The position numbers and the translations under genes are program-made. A stretch of 64,000 nt of DNA from an uncultured Clostridia bacterium (GTDB lineage Bacteria; Bacillota; Clostridia; Christensenellales; UBA1242). Every line of letters begins with the position of its first letter. Position 1 is the first letter of the stretch. Shown here one piece after another: positions 26,487 to 35,634 of this stretch. The notes beneath the pieces are model-generated. The model was not told the origin of the DNA, did not search any database, and worked only from the letters and a program-made list of their open reading frames with translations. The stretch is from assembly GCA_944382715.1 (NCBI GenBank), contig CALWNC010000001.1, positions 288,104 to 352,103 of the forward strand, read 5' to 3'.

Positions 26487-27929
26487 TTAATTTTCTTGGA
26501 CATTAATTGTTTTAATAGTTTCCTGCTGATTATTCGAATTATCAATTACAATTTCTTTTTGAGCATTGTCTGAGATAGAGATGTTTTCTTCTTTTTTATC
26601 TTTTGGGCAAACTTTGAAAAGCAAAATAAGTGAAATTAGTAAAAAGAAAAATCTTTCGTCAATATTAGCTTCTTGAATTGAATAAATTGCAAAAATTATT
26701 ATAGGTAAGGTTTTGCTAAAAGATATTTTAAGTTTGCCATCACATGATTTTATGTATAGCACAATAAGTCCCAAAAGCATAATTAAACCCATAATACCAA
26801 ATCTAAAAAGCAAGGCAATATAAATGCTGTGTGGCCCAATATCAACAATGTCGGTTGTAAATAGTCCTTCGCCAAATACTATCTTTACTGGTGAAGAGAA
26901 AATTTCATTTAAAAACTTTATCCAAATTGCAACTCTGCCAGTAGTCATATCATCAAGAGAACTTGAACCATTTTCTGGAAGAAGTCTATAGATTATAATT
27001 GCAATTTGATTTCTGAATATAAAACAACAAACAGCAAGTATCACCACTCCGGCAACTATATATTTTATAGATTTCTTCTTATAATGGGACACTAAAAACG
27101 CAAGAACATAAAGTAACTCTATAACAAAAATTATAAAGAAAGCTTTTGATAAAGTCAAGAAACCAACAATCATTCCGACAATAAACATAAAAATATTTTC
27201 AATAAGTTCGCGTTTTGAGCCTGTAGAATTAATTAATTCATAAATGCTATAAGCAATCAAAAACATACAAAAACAAGCAAGATGATTTGGGTGATAAGAG
27301 AAAAGCTCAAGTCTTTTATACTCATCTCCAACGGGCAAAAAGACTTTATCTTTAACGGTTACAAAGCCATAGTCCCAGTTGTCAAAAATAAAAACTTTAG
27401 CAGAACTTACAAAGTATAGAATGAGTGAAAGCAGAGCCGTCACCAAAATTCCAGCACACATTGATTTAAAGAGTTTTCTAATAGAAATTTGGTCGCGATA
27501 ACAAAATACAACATAAGCTAGATACATTAGTGCAATGATAAGTAAACCTTGAAACACTCCATACTCATTAATTTTGTAGTGAATGAGTGAATAGAGTGCT
27601 ACAATGAGTGTAGTAGCTAATAAAGGCCATTTGTAAACTTTAACCTTACCCCTTGAAGCTTCAACTATATATTTTATGAAAACAACCAAAAATGAGCCAA
27701 CTGCCATTACAATATAAAATACTATTACACCTGAAAAGAGCATAAAATAAAATGAATAGGCAAAAATGTCCTCAATACTTGAAAATATATATGAAATGAG
27801 TATGTACACTGAAGCAATGTAAATGGCAGGGTTCCAAAATGTAGATATAAAAAATAACAGCGTAGAAATAACCAAAGTTATTACAAGCTGATATTTTTTA
27901 TAAAAGTTTGATAATTTTTCAAGTTTCAT
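26487..27929 (-). CDS. O-antigen ligase/polymerase-like membrane protein
   Basis: 480 residues from the ATG at 27929, chosen because AGGAG lies eight bases before it; an earlier in-frame ATG at 27965 has no ribosome site. About ten to twelve membrane segments, one large loop near 330-370 that holds GRVAIWIKFLNEIFSS and the FGEGLFTTD...GPHSIYI block, characteristic of the Wzy/WaaL (Wzy_C) family, which polymerises or ligates lipid-linked glycans. A polar Asn/Gln-rich C-terminus follows. It lies next to an initiating sugar phosphotransferase and a GT-C enzyme, so a role in envelope polysaccharide is likely. Confidence 0.82.
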   Translation of the reverse strand: MKLEKLSNFYKKYQLVITLVISTLLFFISTFWNPAIYIASVYILISYIFSSIEDIFAYSFYFMLFSGVIVFYIVMAVGSFLVVFIKYIVEASRGKVKVYKWPLLATTLIVALYSLIHYKINEYGVFQGLLIIALMYLAYVVFCYRDQISIRKLFKSMCAGILVTALLSLILYFVSSAKVFIFDNWDYGFVTVKDKVFLPVGDEYKRLELFSYHPNHLACFCMFLIAYSIYELINSTGSKRELIENIFMFIVGMIVGFLTLSKAFFIIFVIELLYVLAFLVSHYKKKSIKYIVAGVVILAVCCFIFRNQIAIIIYRLLPENGSSSLDDMTTGRVAIWIKFLNEIFSSPVKIVFGEGLFTTDIVDIGPHSIYIALLFRFGIMGLIMLLGLIVLYIKSCDGKLKISFSKTLPIIIFAIYSIQEANIDERFFFLLISLILLFKVCPKDKKEENISISDNAQKEIVIDNSNNQQETIKTINVQEN

Positions 27930-27965
27930 ATCATAAACTCCTAACAGCAAGTCAAATTTTGACAC

Positions 27966-28329
27966 ATTTTGTCTAATTTGTACGAAAATATATAAATTTC
28001 ATATAATAGCCTAAAATTATAATAATTATATTTAAATGCATATACAAAATCATAAAACGATTTTTTTAATAAAAAACAGCATTATTTTGCAAAAAATCAG
28101 ACTAAATTTTGTGAAAATTGTAATTTTACAAATAAAACCCAACTAATTTTGCAAAAAACATCTTCTCGCATTGTAGTTATAAAATTTTTTAACAAAATAT
28201 CTTATTATATTGATTGCTTTTATATAATAAATCTTTTTATCATTTTTGTCAATCTAAGAAGATATTTTACAATATATCTTGATTTTTTTGTGAAACTTTT
28301 ATATACTAACAAGTAGGAGATACGCTAAG
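27966..28329. other. Divergent intergenic region between polysaccharide genes
   Basis: AT-rich region between two divergent genes. It holds the promoter at 28279-28307 for the sugar transferase; no matching clear promoter for the ligase-like gene could be fixed. Confidence 0.5.
28279..28307 (+). promoter_or_regulatory. Promoter of the sugar transferase gene
   Basis: -35 TTGATT (28279-28284), 17-bp spacer, -10 TATACT (28302-28307); a TAGGAGA ribosome site follows before the ATG at 28330. Confidence 0.7.
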
Positions 28330-29238
28330 ATGAAAAAAGAAGCTTTATATAGTGAACTTCAAATAACAAATTCTTTTTACTCTAATTTTGTAAAAAGATT
28401 TTTTGATATTACTATTTCTTTAACTGCAATAATTGTTCTTTCTTTAGTGCTACTTATAACTTATCTATTGACCTTGGTTTTCTTAGGAGCACCGGGAATT
28501 TATAAACAAGCAAGACCCGGAAAAAATCACAAGGTTTTTTATATATATAAATTTAGGTCGATGACAAATAGAAAAGACAAAAATGGGAACTTGCTTCCTG
28601 ACTCGCAGAGAATTACTTGGTTTGGTAAGTTTTTGAGAAAATCTTCACTTGATGAACTCCCTCAATTATTTAATATTTTAAAGGGAGATATGAGTATTAT
28701 TGGACCAAGACCTAGACTTGTTAAAGATATGGTCTTTTATGATAAAAATGTTTACGATTATTACGCAGTAAAACCTGGATTAACTGGTCCAACTCAAGCA
28801 TACGGTAGAAATAAAAATACTTGGGAACAAGTTTTTGCAAAAGATATTGAATATGCAAAAAATATTACCTTTAAAAATGACCTAAAAATTTTCTTTAGAA
28901 CTTTTACTTCTATTTTTGTAAACAAAGGTGAATCTCACTCAAATGCAGAGGAAGATAAGCAAAACGAAACAAAAACACAAGAATACTATTACGCTGACTA
29001 TCTTCTCAGAACCTGTAAAATTACCAAAGAGCAATATGACCTTGGACTAAAAATTTCTGAAGAAATCATTTCTGGTTCAAAGTTTATTGACTACTACCCA
29101 GAACTTCATAGTGAAACTCAAAAACCAAACAAGGTAGAGCTTATTACTATTAAGTCAAATGCTATAATGAATATTAACGGAGAAGATAGCAGAGAAAATG
29201 AAAATAGTAACCGTGCAGACAATGTAGAAATTGCATAG
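28330..29238 (+). CDS. Initiating sugar phosphotransferase (bacterial sugar transferase family)
   Basis: 302 residues: one membrane segment at about 25-50, then the bacterial sugar transferase domain with YKQARPGKNHKVFYIYKFRSM (first block), LRKSSLDELPQLFN, GDMSIIGPRP and KPGLTGPTQ, all hallmarks of the polyprenyl-phosphate sugar-1-phosphate transferases (short PglC/WsaP-like form). It transfers a sugar phosphate from a nucleotide sugar to undecaprenyl phosphate, the first step of glycan assembly. About 100 C-terminal residues beyond the core are polar and lack an obvious family. Single gene with its own promoter. Confidence 0.88.
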   Translation: MKKEALYSELQITNSFYSNFVKRFFDITISLTAIIVLSLVLLITYLLTLVFLGAPGIYKQARPGKNHKVFYIYKFRSMTNRKDKNGNLLPDSQRITWFGKFLRKSSLDELPQLFNILKGDMSIIGPRPRLVKDMVFYDKNVYDYYAVKPGLTGPTQAYGRNKNTWEQVFAKDIEYAKNITFKNDLKIFFRTFTSIFVNKGESHSNAEEDKQNETKTQEYYYADYLLRTCKITKEQYDLGLKISEEIISGSKFIDYYPELHSETQKPNKVELITIKSNAIMNINGEDSRENENSNRADNVEIA

Positions 29239-29388
29239 TGAAATGCTTGTATTTTAGTTTAGAGAGTTGCATTGAACACTTTTTTTTAACACATTGATTT
29301 TACTCTTGGCGTTCAAACAAATAAACTAGAATAAAAAAATTTTGCCAAAATTTATCTCACAAATTTTAACAAATTAACATAGTATATT

Positions 29389-29419
29389 ATTGGAGAAGAG
29401 AAAACGCATCTTCTCCAAT
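29389..29419 (+). promoter_or_regulatory. 5' UTR stem-loop before the DUF11 gene
   Basis: Eleven-bp perfect stem ATTGGAGAAGA / TCTTCTCCAAT around a nine-base loop, followed by TTTTACTTTAAGGAG, the last part being the ribosome site. A TATATT lies just before the stem, so the hairpin may be the very 5' end of the mRNA (a stabiliser), or a terminator or attenuator for the upstream gene. Confidence 0.6.
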
Positions 29420-29439
29420 TTTACTTTAAGGAGAAAAAT

Positions 29440-30318
29440 ATGGCAACAAACCTCACTAATCAAGCACATGTTTCATATTCATACGAGGGCTATGAGGGAA
29501 CAAGAAACAGCGATTCAAACATTGTTACTTCAACAAGAAAAAATCAAGTTGACTTCACTGTAGAAAAAACTTCTACTTCTGACTGCTTCAGAGCTGGTGA
29601 CAGATTAACATTCTTTGTAAAAATCACAAACACTGGTTGCAGTTGTTTAGGTAAATTTGAAATTTCTGACAATCTTGGTGGAGATGGTGACTACTACACC
29701 TATGTTGATGGCAGTGCAAGAATTTTTAATGGCTCAATGGAAACCATTACACCAACTTCTACAAATCCATTAGAATTTGAGATTAGCAAAAGACTTGAAA
29801 GAGATGAAGAATTAGTCTTACAATATTCAGTAGATGTTAGCGAAAGCATTCCTTCTGACATAGACGAAATTACTAACGAAGTTTGCGTAAGAGGTTGCAG
29901 ATGTTCTTGTAGCAGTGACGAAGAATCAAGAGGTACTGGAAGCTCTAACTGTGTTACAAAAGAAGCCAGTTTAACTATCACAAAGTGCCAATATGCAGAA
30001 TTATTAATCACAAAAGAAGTTAGCAATGATACTTTCTGCTGTGATGACGAATTAGATTACTTCATTACTTTGACAAATACTGGAAATATTGATGCAACTA
30101 ATGTTGTTGTAACCGATTATTTACCAGAAGATTTTACTCTTATGGAAATTCACAAAGAAAACAATGGCGTTCACTATCAATATGATTCAAGTGAATACGA
30201 TTTAGATGATGCTAATTTCCTTACACTTCCTAATGAAACTGGCGAATCTATTTATGTTCCAGCAATTGGGCCTGGTGTAGACAACACTACTAGAATTAGA
30301 ATTCACGGTCATATGTAA
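29440..30318 (+). CDS. Cys-rich protein with two DUF11 domains
   Basis: 292 residues with no signal peptide or membrane segment. Two repeats of the DUF11 conserved-repeat fold: DFTVEKTSTSDCFRAGDRLTF near 42-62 and LLITKEVSNDTFCCDDELDYF near 188-208, each followed by ITNTG / LTNTGN strands. It contains more than ten Cys, including the run CVRGCRCSCSS. DUF11 proteins are usually surface or spore-layer proteins; the Cys content and lack of a signal peptide resemble proteins assembled on spores inside the mother cell, but that is inference. AAGGAG ribosome site, hairpin in the leader, strong terminator after. Confidence 0.8.
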   Translation: MATNLTNQAHVSYSYEGYEGTRNSDSNIVTSTRKNQVDFTVEKTSTSDCFRAGDRLTFFVKITNTGCSCLGKFEISDNLGGDGDYYTYVDGSARIFNGSMETITPTSTNPLEFEISKRLERDEELVLQYSVDVSESIPSDIDEITNEVCVRGCRCSCSSDEESRGTGSSNCVTKEASLTITKCQYAELLITKEVSNDTFCCDDELDYFITLTNTGNIDATNVVVTDYLPEDFTLMEIHKENNGVHYQYDSSEYDLDDANFLTLPNETGESIYVPAIGPGVDNTTRIRIHGHM

Positions 30319-30321
30319 ACA

Positions 30322-30353
30322 AAAAAATAATCCCCTTTTGGGGATTATTTTTT
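30322..30353 (+). terminator. Terminator of the DUF11 gene
   Basis: AAAAAATAATCCCC pairs with GGGGATTATTTTTT, TTTT loop; three bases after the stop. Confidence 0.92.
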
Positions 30354-30378
30354 ATTCTTACTTTTAGATAAAATTTTA

Positions 30379-30450
30379 TTAAAAGATAAAACATATACAT
30401 TAATAAAAGATAAAAAATATACATTAATAAAAGATAAAAAATATACATTA
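30379..30450. repeat. Three tandem copies of a 24-bp AT-rich unit
   Basis: Unit ATAAAAGATAAAAAATATAC plus ATTA, at 30379-30402, 30403-30426 and 30427-30450. Copies 2 and 3 are identical; copy 1 differs at two positions. Non-coding, between a terminator and the next promoter. Confidence 0.9.
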
Positions 30451-30663
30451 AGCAAATAAAATTTAAACATCAAATCTTAATTTACGAATATTTCAATGCA
30501 AGCAAACTTAATTGCAAAAATCAAAACTTACATTACCTTAAATTTAAAGTAAAAATTTACAAATAAATTTTTTAATTAAAAATACTTTTTAATTTTACTT
30601 TTTATAGACTTTTTAAATTATAATAGCGAACTTTTTATTTCTCGTGTAATTTTTTTAAATTAC

Positions 30664-30692
30664 TTGTATATTTTATTGGTTATGTTTATAAT
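30664..30692 (+). promoter_or_regulatory. Promoter of the GT-C gene, leaderless spacing
   Basis: -35 TTGTAT (30664-30669), 17-bp spacer, -10 TATAAT (30687-30692), six bases, then ATG at 30699. No Shine-Dalgarno sequence. Confidence 0.7.
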
Positions 30693-30698
30693 ATTTTT

Positions 30699-32155
30699 AT
30701 GAAATTTACAATTACGGAAAACAAATCTAAAAAGTTAAATTATGCCAATATGTTTGATAAATACTTTTATGTATTTTATTTTCTTATTCTTGCTACTATT
30801 ATCTTTTGTTGTTTTTATAATCTTGGAAAAGCACCAATTACGGACTGGGACGAAGCAAGGCACGGAGTTAATGCCTATGAAATGCTTAAATACAATAATT
30901 TTATTGCCAATTTTTACAATGGTGAAATTGACTACTGGAACCTAAAACCCCCAATCAGTTATTATTTTATAATACTGGGATTCAAAATTTTTGGCTATAA
31001 CGCATTTGGACTTAGATTTTATTCTGCTCTTTCATATATTTTAACTGCGATTATTGTTTCAATATTTATAAAACGAAAATTTGATAAAAAAGCTAGTTTA
31101 CTTTTCCTTGTAATTTTGCTTTCATTTTGCAATCTATTTATATCACACTGCGTTAGAAGAGGTGATGCTGATGCACTATTTTTACTTTTTTATTCTATCT
31201 CTTTTATTTCTCTAATAAAAACCGAAGACAATCCAAACTGGATATATTTGACAGGTTTAATGTTTAGTCTTTGCTTTTTAACAAAAAGCTGGCACTCACT
31301 AATTCTAATTCCTACTGTATTTTTTTACTTGATTTTTACAAAGGGATTTAAACGACTTGGATTTAAACGAATTACTTTATTTTTTATCGTTTCCGTTGCG
31401 CCAATTTTTATTTGGGCAGTAGCAAGATATCAATTTGATGGATTTGAATTCATTAAACAAATGATTAAATATGATTTACTTTCAAGGTCTTCGACTGTTA
31501 TTGAAGAACATTATGGTGGAATTTTATACTATGTAATATATCTTCTAAGCAGTGAAAGTGTAGTTTATTGTTTGATACCTATTATTGCAATTAATATCTT
31601 AAAACTTATTAATAAAGAAAAATTTTCATATTTTGACATAGGAACAATATCTGCTTTTTTATCTGTCTTTATCCTATATACTATTTCTAAAACAAAACTT
31701 TATTGGTATATTTTTCCTTGTTTTATTTTAATTGCAATCTATGGCTCAATTCAAATAGTTAAACTTAGTAAAAAACTTAAAAGTTATAGTTTTATTATAA
31801 TATTCTTAATTTGTGCTTCTTGTCTTTCCACTTTTAACTATGTTTTTTCTGTCACTAGTAATGATAAAACTCAAAACTTTATTAATAGTATTACAAATGT
31901 GTCTAGCATTGACCTTTACATTGAAACCGAAACCACAAATGGCTGGAGCCAACAAAAGAGCTTGCACTTGACGCTAACTGTCTGAGTGGTGGAATTAATG
32001 GGTTTTTATCAAATGAAAACTCATATATTATAGTTGATACAAATAAGTTACAGCTTTTAGACGAAAATTCAATTCAAATAATATACTTCTCTGACAATTT
32101 ATTTCTTTGCAAAAACACTTCCCTACAAAGTGGAAGTGTTTTTTATTTCAAATAA
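30699..32155 (+). pseudogene. GT-C family glycosyltransferase (ArnT/PMT_2-like), interrupted by one frameshift
   Basis: The first frame (30699-31985, 428 residues) has about ten membrane segments and the catalytic-loop motif ITDWDEARHGVNAYEM near residue 45, with WNLKPPISYY after it, typical of dolichyl-phosphate-mannose or lipid-sugar-dependent glycosyltransferases. It ends early with a short tail that does not look native. Adding one A in the AAAA run at 31954-31957 joins it to 65 more codons (ELALDANCLSGGINGF... ending at 32155), giving about 485 residues, which suits the family. The end coincides with a terminator. It may be a true mutation or a sequence error. Likely transfers a sugar to an envelope glycan; the neighbours include a sugar phosphotransferase and a Wzy-like protein. 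Confidence 0.75.
32111..32144 (+). terminator. Terminator overlapping the 3' end of the GT-C gene
   Basis: AAAAACACTTCC pairs with GGAAGTGTTTTT around a nine-base loop, T-run after. It lies within the last codons of the frame-corrected gene. Confidence 0.85.
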
Positions 32156-32218
32156 CTTTCATTTTTAAAACTTTCAGCATCTATTTTATTTCAATTAACC
32201 TAATAAGCACAATTTATT

Positions 32219-33925
32219 CTATCTCTTATCAGAATTCTTTTCCAATCCACATGCATAGCTTTCACCAATTTGCTCCTTGCAACATTTTACCAAGCTATAA
32301 TACCGATAACCTCCTGCAAAATTATAAGCGTCAAATCCATTTTGCATTAAAATTCTGGTAGCAATATAACTTCGTAACCCCGACTGACACATAACATAAA
32401 TTCTTTTGTTTTTATCTAGACTATCCAAATTATTTCTCAAATCATCTAGTGGTATATTTTTAAATCCCTGTATAGAACCTCTATTATACTCTTGTTTAGT
32501 TCTCGCATCAATTAGAGTCGCACCTTTATCATTTAAAAGATTTTCAATATCTTCGATATAAAATTGTTTCACTTTCCCAGTAACTAAATTTTCTATTATA
32601 AAACCTGCCATATTAACGGGATCTTTTGCCGAAGAATATGGAGGAGCGTAGGCAAGATCCAAGTCTTTAAGTTCGCTTGCCTTCATGTTGTTAAACATTG
32701 CCGTAGCAATAACATCTATTCTCTTATCAACTCCATCTTCCCCAACAATTTGTGCACCTAAAAGTTTTTCAGTAGATTTTTCAAAAAGCACCTTCATTGT
32801 CATTGTGCTTGCACCCGGATAATATGTTGCATGGTTTGACGGCGAAAGAATAACTTTTGAGTAGTCTACATTCATTGTTTTTAACTGTCTTTCATTTAAA
32901 CCAACCATTCCAACAGTAAGTGAAAAAAGTTTCAATACAGAAGTACCTAGACTACCTTTATACTTACTTTTTATGCCACAAATATTGTCGCCTGCAATTC
33001 TTCCCTGTTTATTTGCTGGTCCAGCAAGTGATATAACCGCTTTATTGCCCGTAATTATATGTTTAATTTCAACGGCGTCACCCACAGCATATATATTCTT
33101 CTGTGATGTCTGCATATTTTCATTAACAACAATGCTTTCTTTTATTCCAAGTTCTAAACCTGCCTCTTTTGCTAAGGTAGTTTCTGGCATAACTCCAATA
33201 CATAAAATTGCAATTTGTGACTCTATTTTATAATTACTGTCAAGTACTGTTATAATTCCATTATCTGACTTTAAGAATTCTACAACATTTCCGTTTAAAA
33301 TTAAATTTGCACCATTTTTCTTGATTTCTGTATGCAAGAAACTTGCCATGTCATAATCAATTGGGCTAAGCACGTGGTCATCTTTTTGTATCATCGTTAC
33401 TTTTATTTTTTGTTGTACTAAATTTTCAAGCATTTCAAGTCCAATAAAACCACCACCTATTATTGTTGCAGTTTTTACATTTTTTTCTTTTATATAGTCA
33501 TAAATTCTAAAAGTATCTTCGACTGTTCGGAGAGTAAAGATAAATTTACTATCTACTCCCAAAATATTCGGTATGACTGCCTTTGCACCGGGCGAAAGCA
33601 AGAGTTTATCGTAAAATTTCTCAAATATTTCACCAGTTTCTAGGTTTTTTACCATCACACTATTATTTTCTTTATGAACTTTTAACACTTCGTGATTAAC
33701 AAAAACATTTATGTTAAATCTTTTTTTAAAACTTTCAGCTGTTTGAAGCGTAAGTTCTTTTTTGTCCGTAATCTCCCCGCCAATATAATATGGTAGCCCA
33801 CAATTTGCATAAGAAATATATCCAGTTCTCTCAAATATTGTTATCTTAGCATTTTCATCTAATCTTCTTATTCTTGCGGCTGCAGTAGCTCCACCTGCAA
33901 CACCTCCAACAATTACTATCTCCAT
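32219..33925 (-). CDS. CoA-disulfide reductase with C-terminal rhodanese domain
   Basis: 568 residues. FAD motif VGGVAGGATAAARIRR at 6-21, the single redox Cys42 in SYANCGLPYYIGG, NAD motif GGGFIGLEMLE, the dimerisation domain with the conserved Tyr pair region (YAPPYSSAKDPVNMAGF), and a rhodanese domain at about 465-550 with the active Cys in MCQSGLRS. This matches the CoADR-rhodanese fusion family, which reduces CoA disulfide, persulfide or polysulfide with NAD(P)H and helps redox or sulfur balance in anaerobes. It follows a single-domain rhodanese by 3 bp, so the two act together. Confidence 0.9.
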   Translation of the reverse strand: MEIVIVGGVAGGATAAARIRRLDENAKITIFERTGYISYANCGLPYYIGGEITDKKELTLQTAESFKKRFNINVFVNHEVLKVHKENNSVMVKNLETGEIFEKFYDKLLLSPGAKAVIPNILGVDSKFIFTLRTVEDTFRIYDYIKEKNVKTATIIGGGFIGLEMLENLVQQKIKVTMIQKDDHVLSPIDYDMASFLHTEIKKNGANLILNGNVVEFLKSDNGIITVLDSNYKIESQIAILCIGVMPETTLAKEAGLELGIKESIVVNENMQTSQKNIYAVGDAVEIKHIITGNKAVISLAGPANKQGRIAGDNICGIKSKYKGSLGTSVLKLFSLTVGMVGLNERQLKTMNVDYSKVILSPSNHATYYPGASTMTMKVLFEKSTEKLLGAQIVGEDGVDKRIDVIATAMFNNMKASELKDLDLAYAPPYSSAKDPVNMAGFIIENLVTGKVKQFYIEDIENLLNDKGATLIDARTKQEYNRGSIQGFKNIPLDDLRNNLDSLDKNKRIYVMCQSGLRSYIATRILMQNGFDAYNFAGGYRYYSLVKCCKEQIGESYACGLEKNSDKR

Positions 33926-33928
33926 ATT

Positions 33929-34240
33929 TTATTTCTCAATTTCTCCTTTATAAGAAGAAATACCTCCAATATTATTAACCTTTTCAAAGCCAAGACTTAC
34001 AAGTTTTTGAGTTGCCTCAAGGCTTCTAACTCCACTGTAACAGTATAAATAAAGTGGTGTATGTTTGTCACTCACCATATTTTTGACTTTATCAATTTCG
34101 TCAAGTGGTACATTTTTACTGAGTGGAATATGTCCCTCATCATATTCTTCACGCGTCCTAACATCTAATAAAACTGCGTTTTTTGTATCTTTAAATTCTT
34201 GATATCCTCTATTAATATCTGAACTAGAAAAATTAAACAT
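33929..34240 (-). CDS. Single-domain rhodanese
   Basis: 103 residues from the ATG at 34240, preferred because AGAGAGG lies eight bases before it; an ATG two codons earlier is also possible. The rhodanese fold has LDVRTREEYDEGHIP and the active loop CYSGVRS with catalytic Cys. Such proteins carry persulfide sulfur. Operon with the CoA-disulfide reductase-rhodanese 3 bp downstream, so it may feed or receive sulfane sulfur there. Confidence 0.88.
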   Translation of the reverse strand: MFNFSSSDINRGYQEFKDTKNAVLLDVRTREEYDEGHIPLSKNVPLDEIDKVKNMVSDKHTPLYLYCYSGVRSLEATQKLVSLGFEKVNNIGGISSYKGEIEK

Positions 34241-34459
34241 AAGCATAACCTCTCTTGATAATAAGTTTTCTATAAAAAAATTATACTAAATGCACTTTTT
34301 TTTGTAAAATAAAAAATCAAGACAATTTTGTGTATTTTTGTTGACAAATAATTTAAGTTTAAAAAATAAATAAAAATAAAAAATATTTAAATTAAAATTT
34401 TTGATTTAAATACTTTTTTTTATATTTATTTTAAGTTAATTTTGTAAATTTTGCGTTTT

Positions 34460-34789
34460 TTACGATATCTTTAAAACATACTTGATTTTTGGCAAATTTC
34501 TTCCTATTTCAAAAGCTCCAGCCTGCGATATAATGTTTTTAAATCTATACTGACTTTCGTCCAATTCAAAAATAGCCCCCTTAACTCCACTTTGCTTTAA
34601 CTCATTTAAAAGAAAGTTAAACAGAGCTTTCCCATAACCATTTGACTGATACTTCTCATAAACATAAATTTCTATTGGATTGACTTCTCTACTATAAATA
34701 TATCCGTAGCCAATATCCGTGTCTTGCTCTTTTAAAACATATTTAACAGAGTTTTCTTTGTCTGAGTTTCTTGATTTTAAAAGTTCCAT
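34460..34789 (-). CDS. Short GNAT-type acetyltransferase-like protein
   Basis: 109 residues with the GNAT core features: a beta strand (IGYGYIYSREVNPIEIYVYEKYQSNGYGKALFNFLL), where YQSNGYGKAL corresponds to the acetyl-CoA-binding QxxGxG/A loop, then an alpha helix and the QSGVKGAIFEL strand. It is shorter than the usual 140-180 residues and lacks part of the N-terminal region. It begins inside the last 13 nt of the upstream gene, suggesting coupled translation. Substrate unknown; perhaps it modifies, or is controlled by, the upstream protein. Confidence 0.65.
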   Translation of the reverse strand: MELLKSRNSDKENSVKYVLKEQDTDIGYGYIYSREVNPIEIYVYEKYQSNGYGKALFNFLLNELKQSGVKGAIFELDESQYRFKNIISQAGAFEIGRNLPKIKYVLKIS

Positions 34790-35628
34790 TCACTTCCCCC
34801 TTTCTCAATTTGCTTTAAGCTGTAATCATAAAATGCTTTAAAACTATCAAAGTTTTCATATGCTGTTTTGATTTTATCGTTAAACTGACCCCTTTCTTTT
34901 CTTGAAGCAGTTTTTAAAAATTGTTTCATCTTTTTGTTTACCATTTCAATCAACTGGTCATTTGTTAGTATAATTTTTTCGTCTGAATTTTGAAAATTAA
35001 TTAAATTAACTTTATCCGTAAGTTGCCAATCTTTATTATAATGGCTTTCAAGTTTTAAATTTTGGTCTAACAAACTGAGCATAAAAGCTGAGTAGGTTTT
35101 AACAAAATCAACTTCAGAAACATTTGAGTTAAAGGAATATTTTTCTCTCAATTTCTTTATTGAAGCCGTATCGTGAGGATTTAGCTTAGATAATTCATTT
35201 AAGTAATGCATTTTTATTACATGAAATCTATGCATACCATTATTTCCAATTATATATTTGCCACTATCAACTTCAATTAGGCAAATTGGTTCTTTTTTAA
35301 AACTGTATTCCAATTGCTTTATAACTTCACCTTGAGGGATATCAAGCATAGATACCGACCTACTATGATAGCTGTCACCATTCTTGTCAAAAAAACCAGA
35401 AAGATTGTTAATTATACTTCCTCCTTCAAGACTTCTCCAACCATAATCATAGCCTACTACATCAGCTATTGAAATTTTTTTATTTTCCTTTTTTAGTTTA
35501 AAAAATGAAAACCTTGAAATTATTGCATTTACATCTTTATCATTTTTAATTTGACTTTCTTCTAATAAATTAAATTTCTCAATGTCAACATTCATTGTTT
35601 CTAAAAATTTTTGTACTGTTTCGTTCAT
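34777..35628 (-). CDS. Protein of unknown function with a ParB-like GxHR motif
   Basis: 283 residues, soluble, charged. Residues about 110-150 (PICLIEVDSGKYIIGNNGMHRFHVIKMHY) resemble the ParB/sulfiredoxin-type fold, where strand-[D/N]GxHR-helix binds a nucleotide; the rest is helical and unfamiliar. I cannot assign a function. The start codon lies six bases after a TATTAT -10 box and has no ribosome site. It overlaps the downstream GNAT gene by 13 nt, so the two probably form a functional pair. No mobility genes are near. Confidence 0.6.
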   Translation of the reverse strand: MNETVQKFLETMNVDIEKFNLLEESQIKNDKDVNAIISRFSFFKLKKENKKISIADVVGYDYGWRSLEGGSIINNLSGFFDKNGDSYHSRSVSMLDIPQGEVIKQLEYSFKKEPICLIEVDSGKYIIGNNGMHRFHVIKMHYLNELSKLNPHDTASIKKLREKYSFNSNVSEVDFVKTYSAFMLSLLDQNLKLESHYNKDWQLTDKVNLINFQNSDEKIILTNDQLIEMVNKKMKQFLKTASRKERGQFNDKIKTAYENFDSFKAFYDYSLKQIEKGGSEWNF

Positions 35629-35634
35629 ACTAAA

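Larger units (their letters stand above)
30319..30698. other. Intergenic region before the GT-C gene
   Basis: Holds the DUF11 terminator, the three 24-bp tandem repeats and the leaderless-type promoter of the next gene. The remaining sequence is AT-rich without an ORF. Confidence 0.6.

Noticed and set aside
30379..30450. CRISPR array
   Set aside because: The 24-bp units are directly adjacent, with no spacers and no cas genes.
31951..31970. Programmed -1 frameshift in the GT-C gene
   Set aside because: The site A CAA AAG does not allow good re-pairing of both tRNAs, and no downstream structure was seen apart from the terminator.
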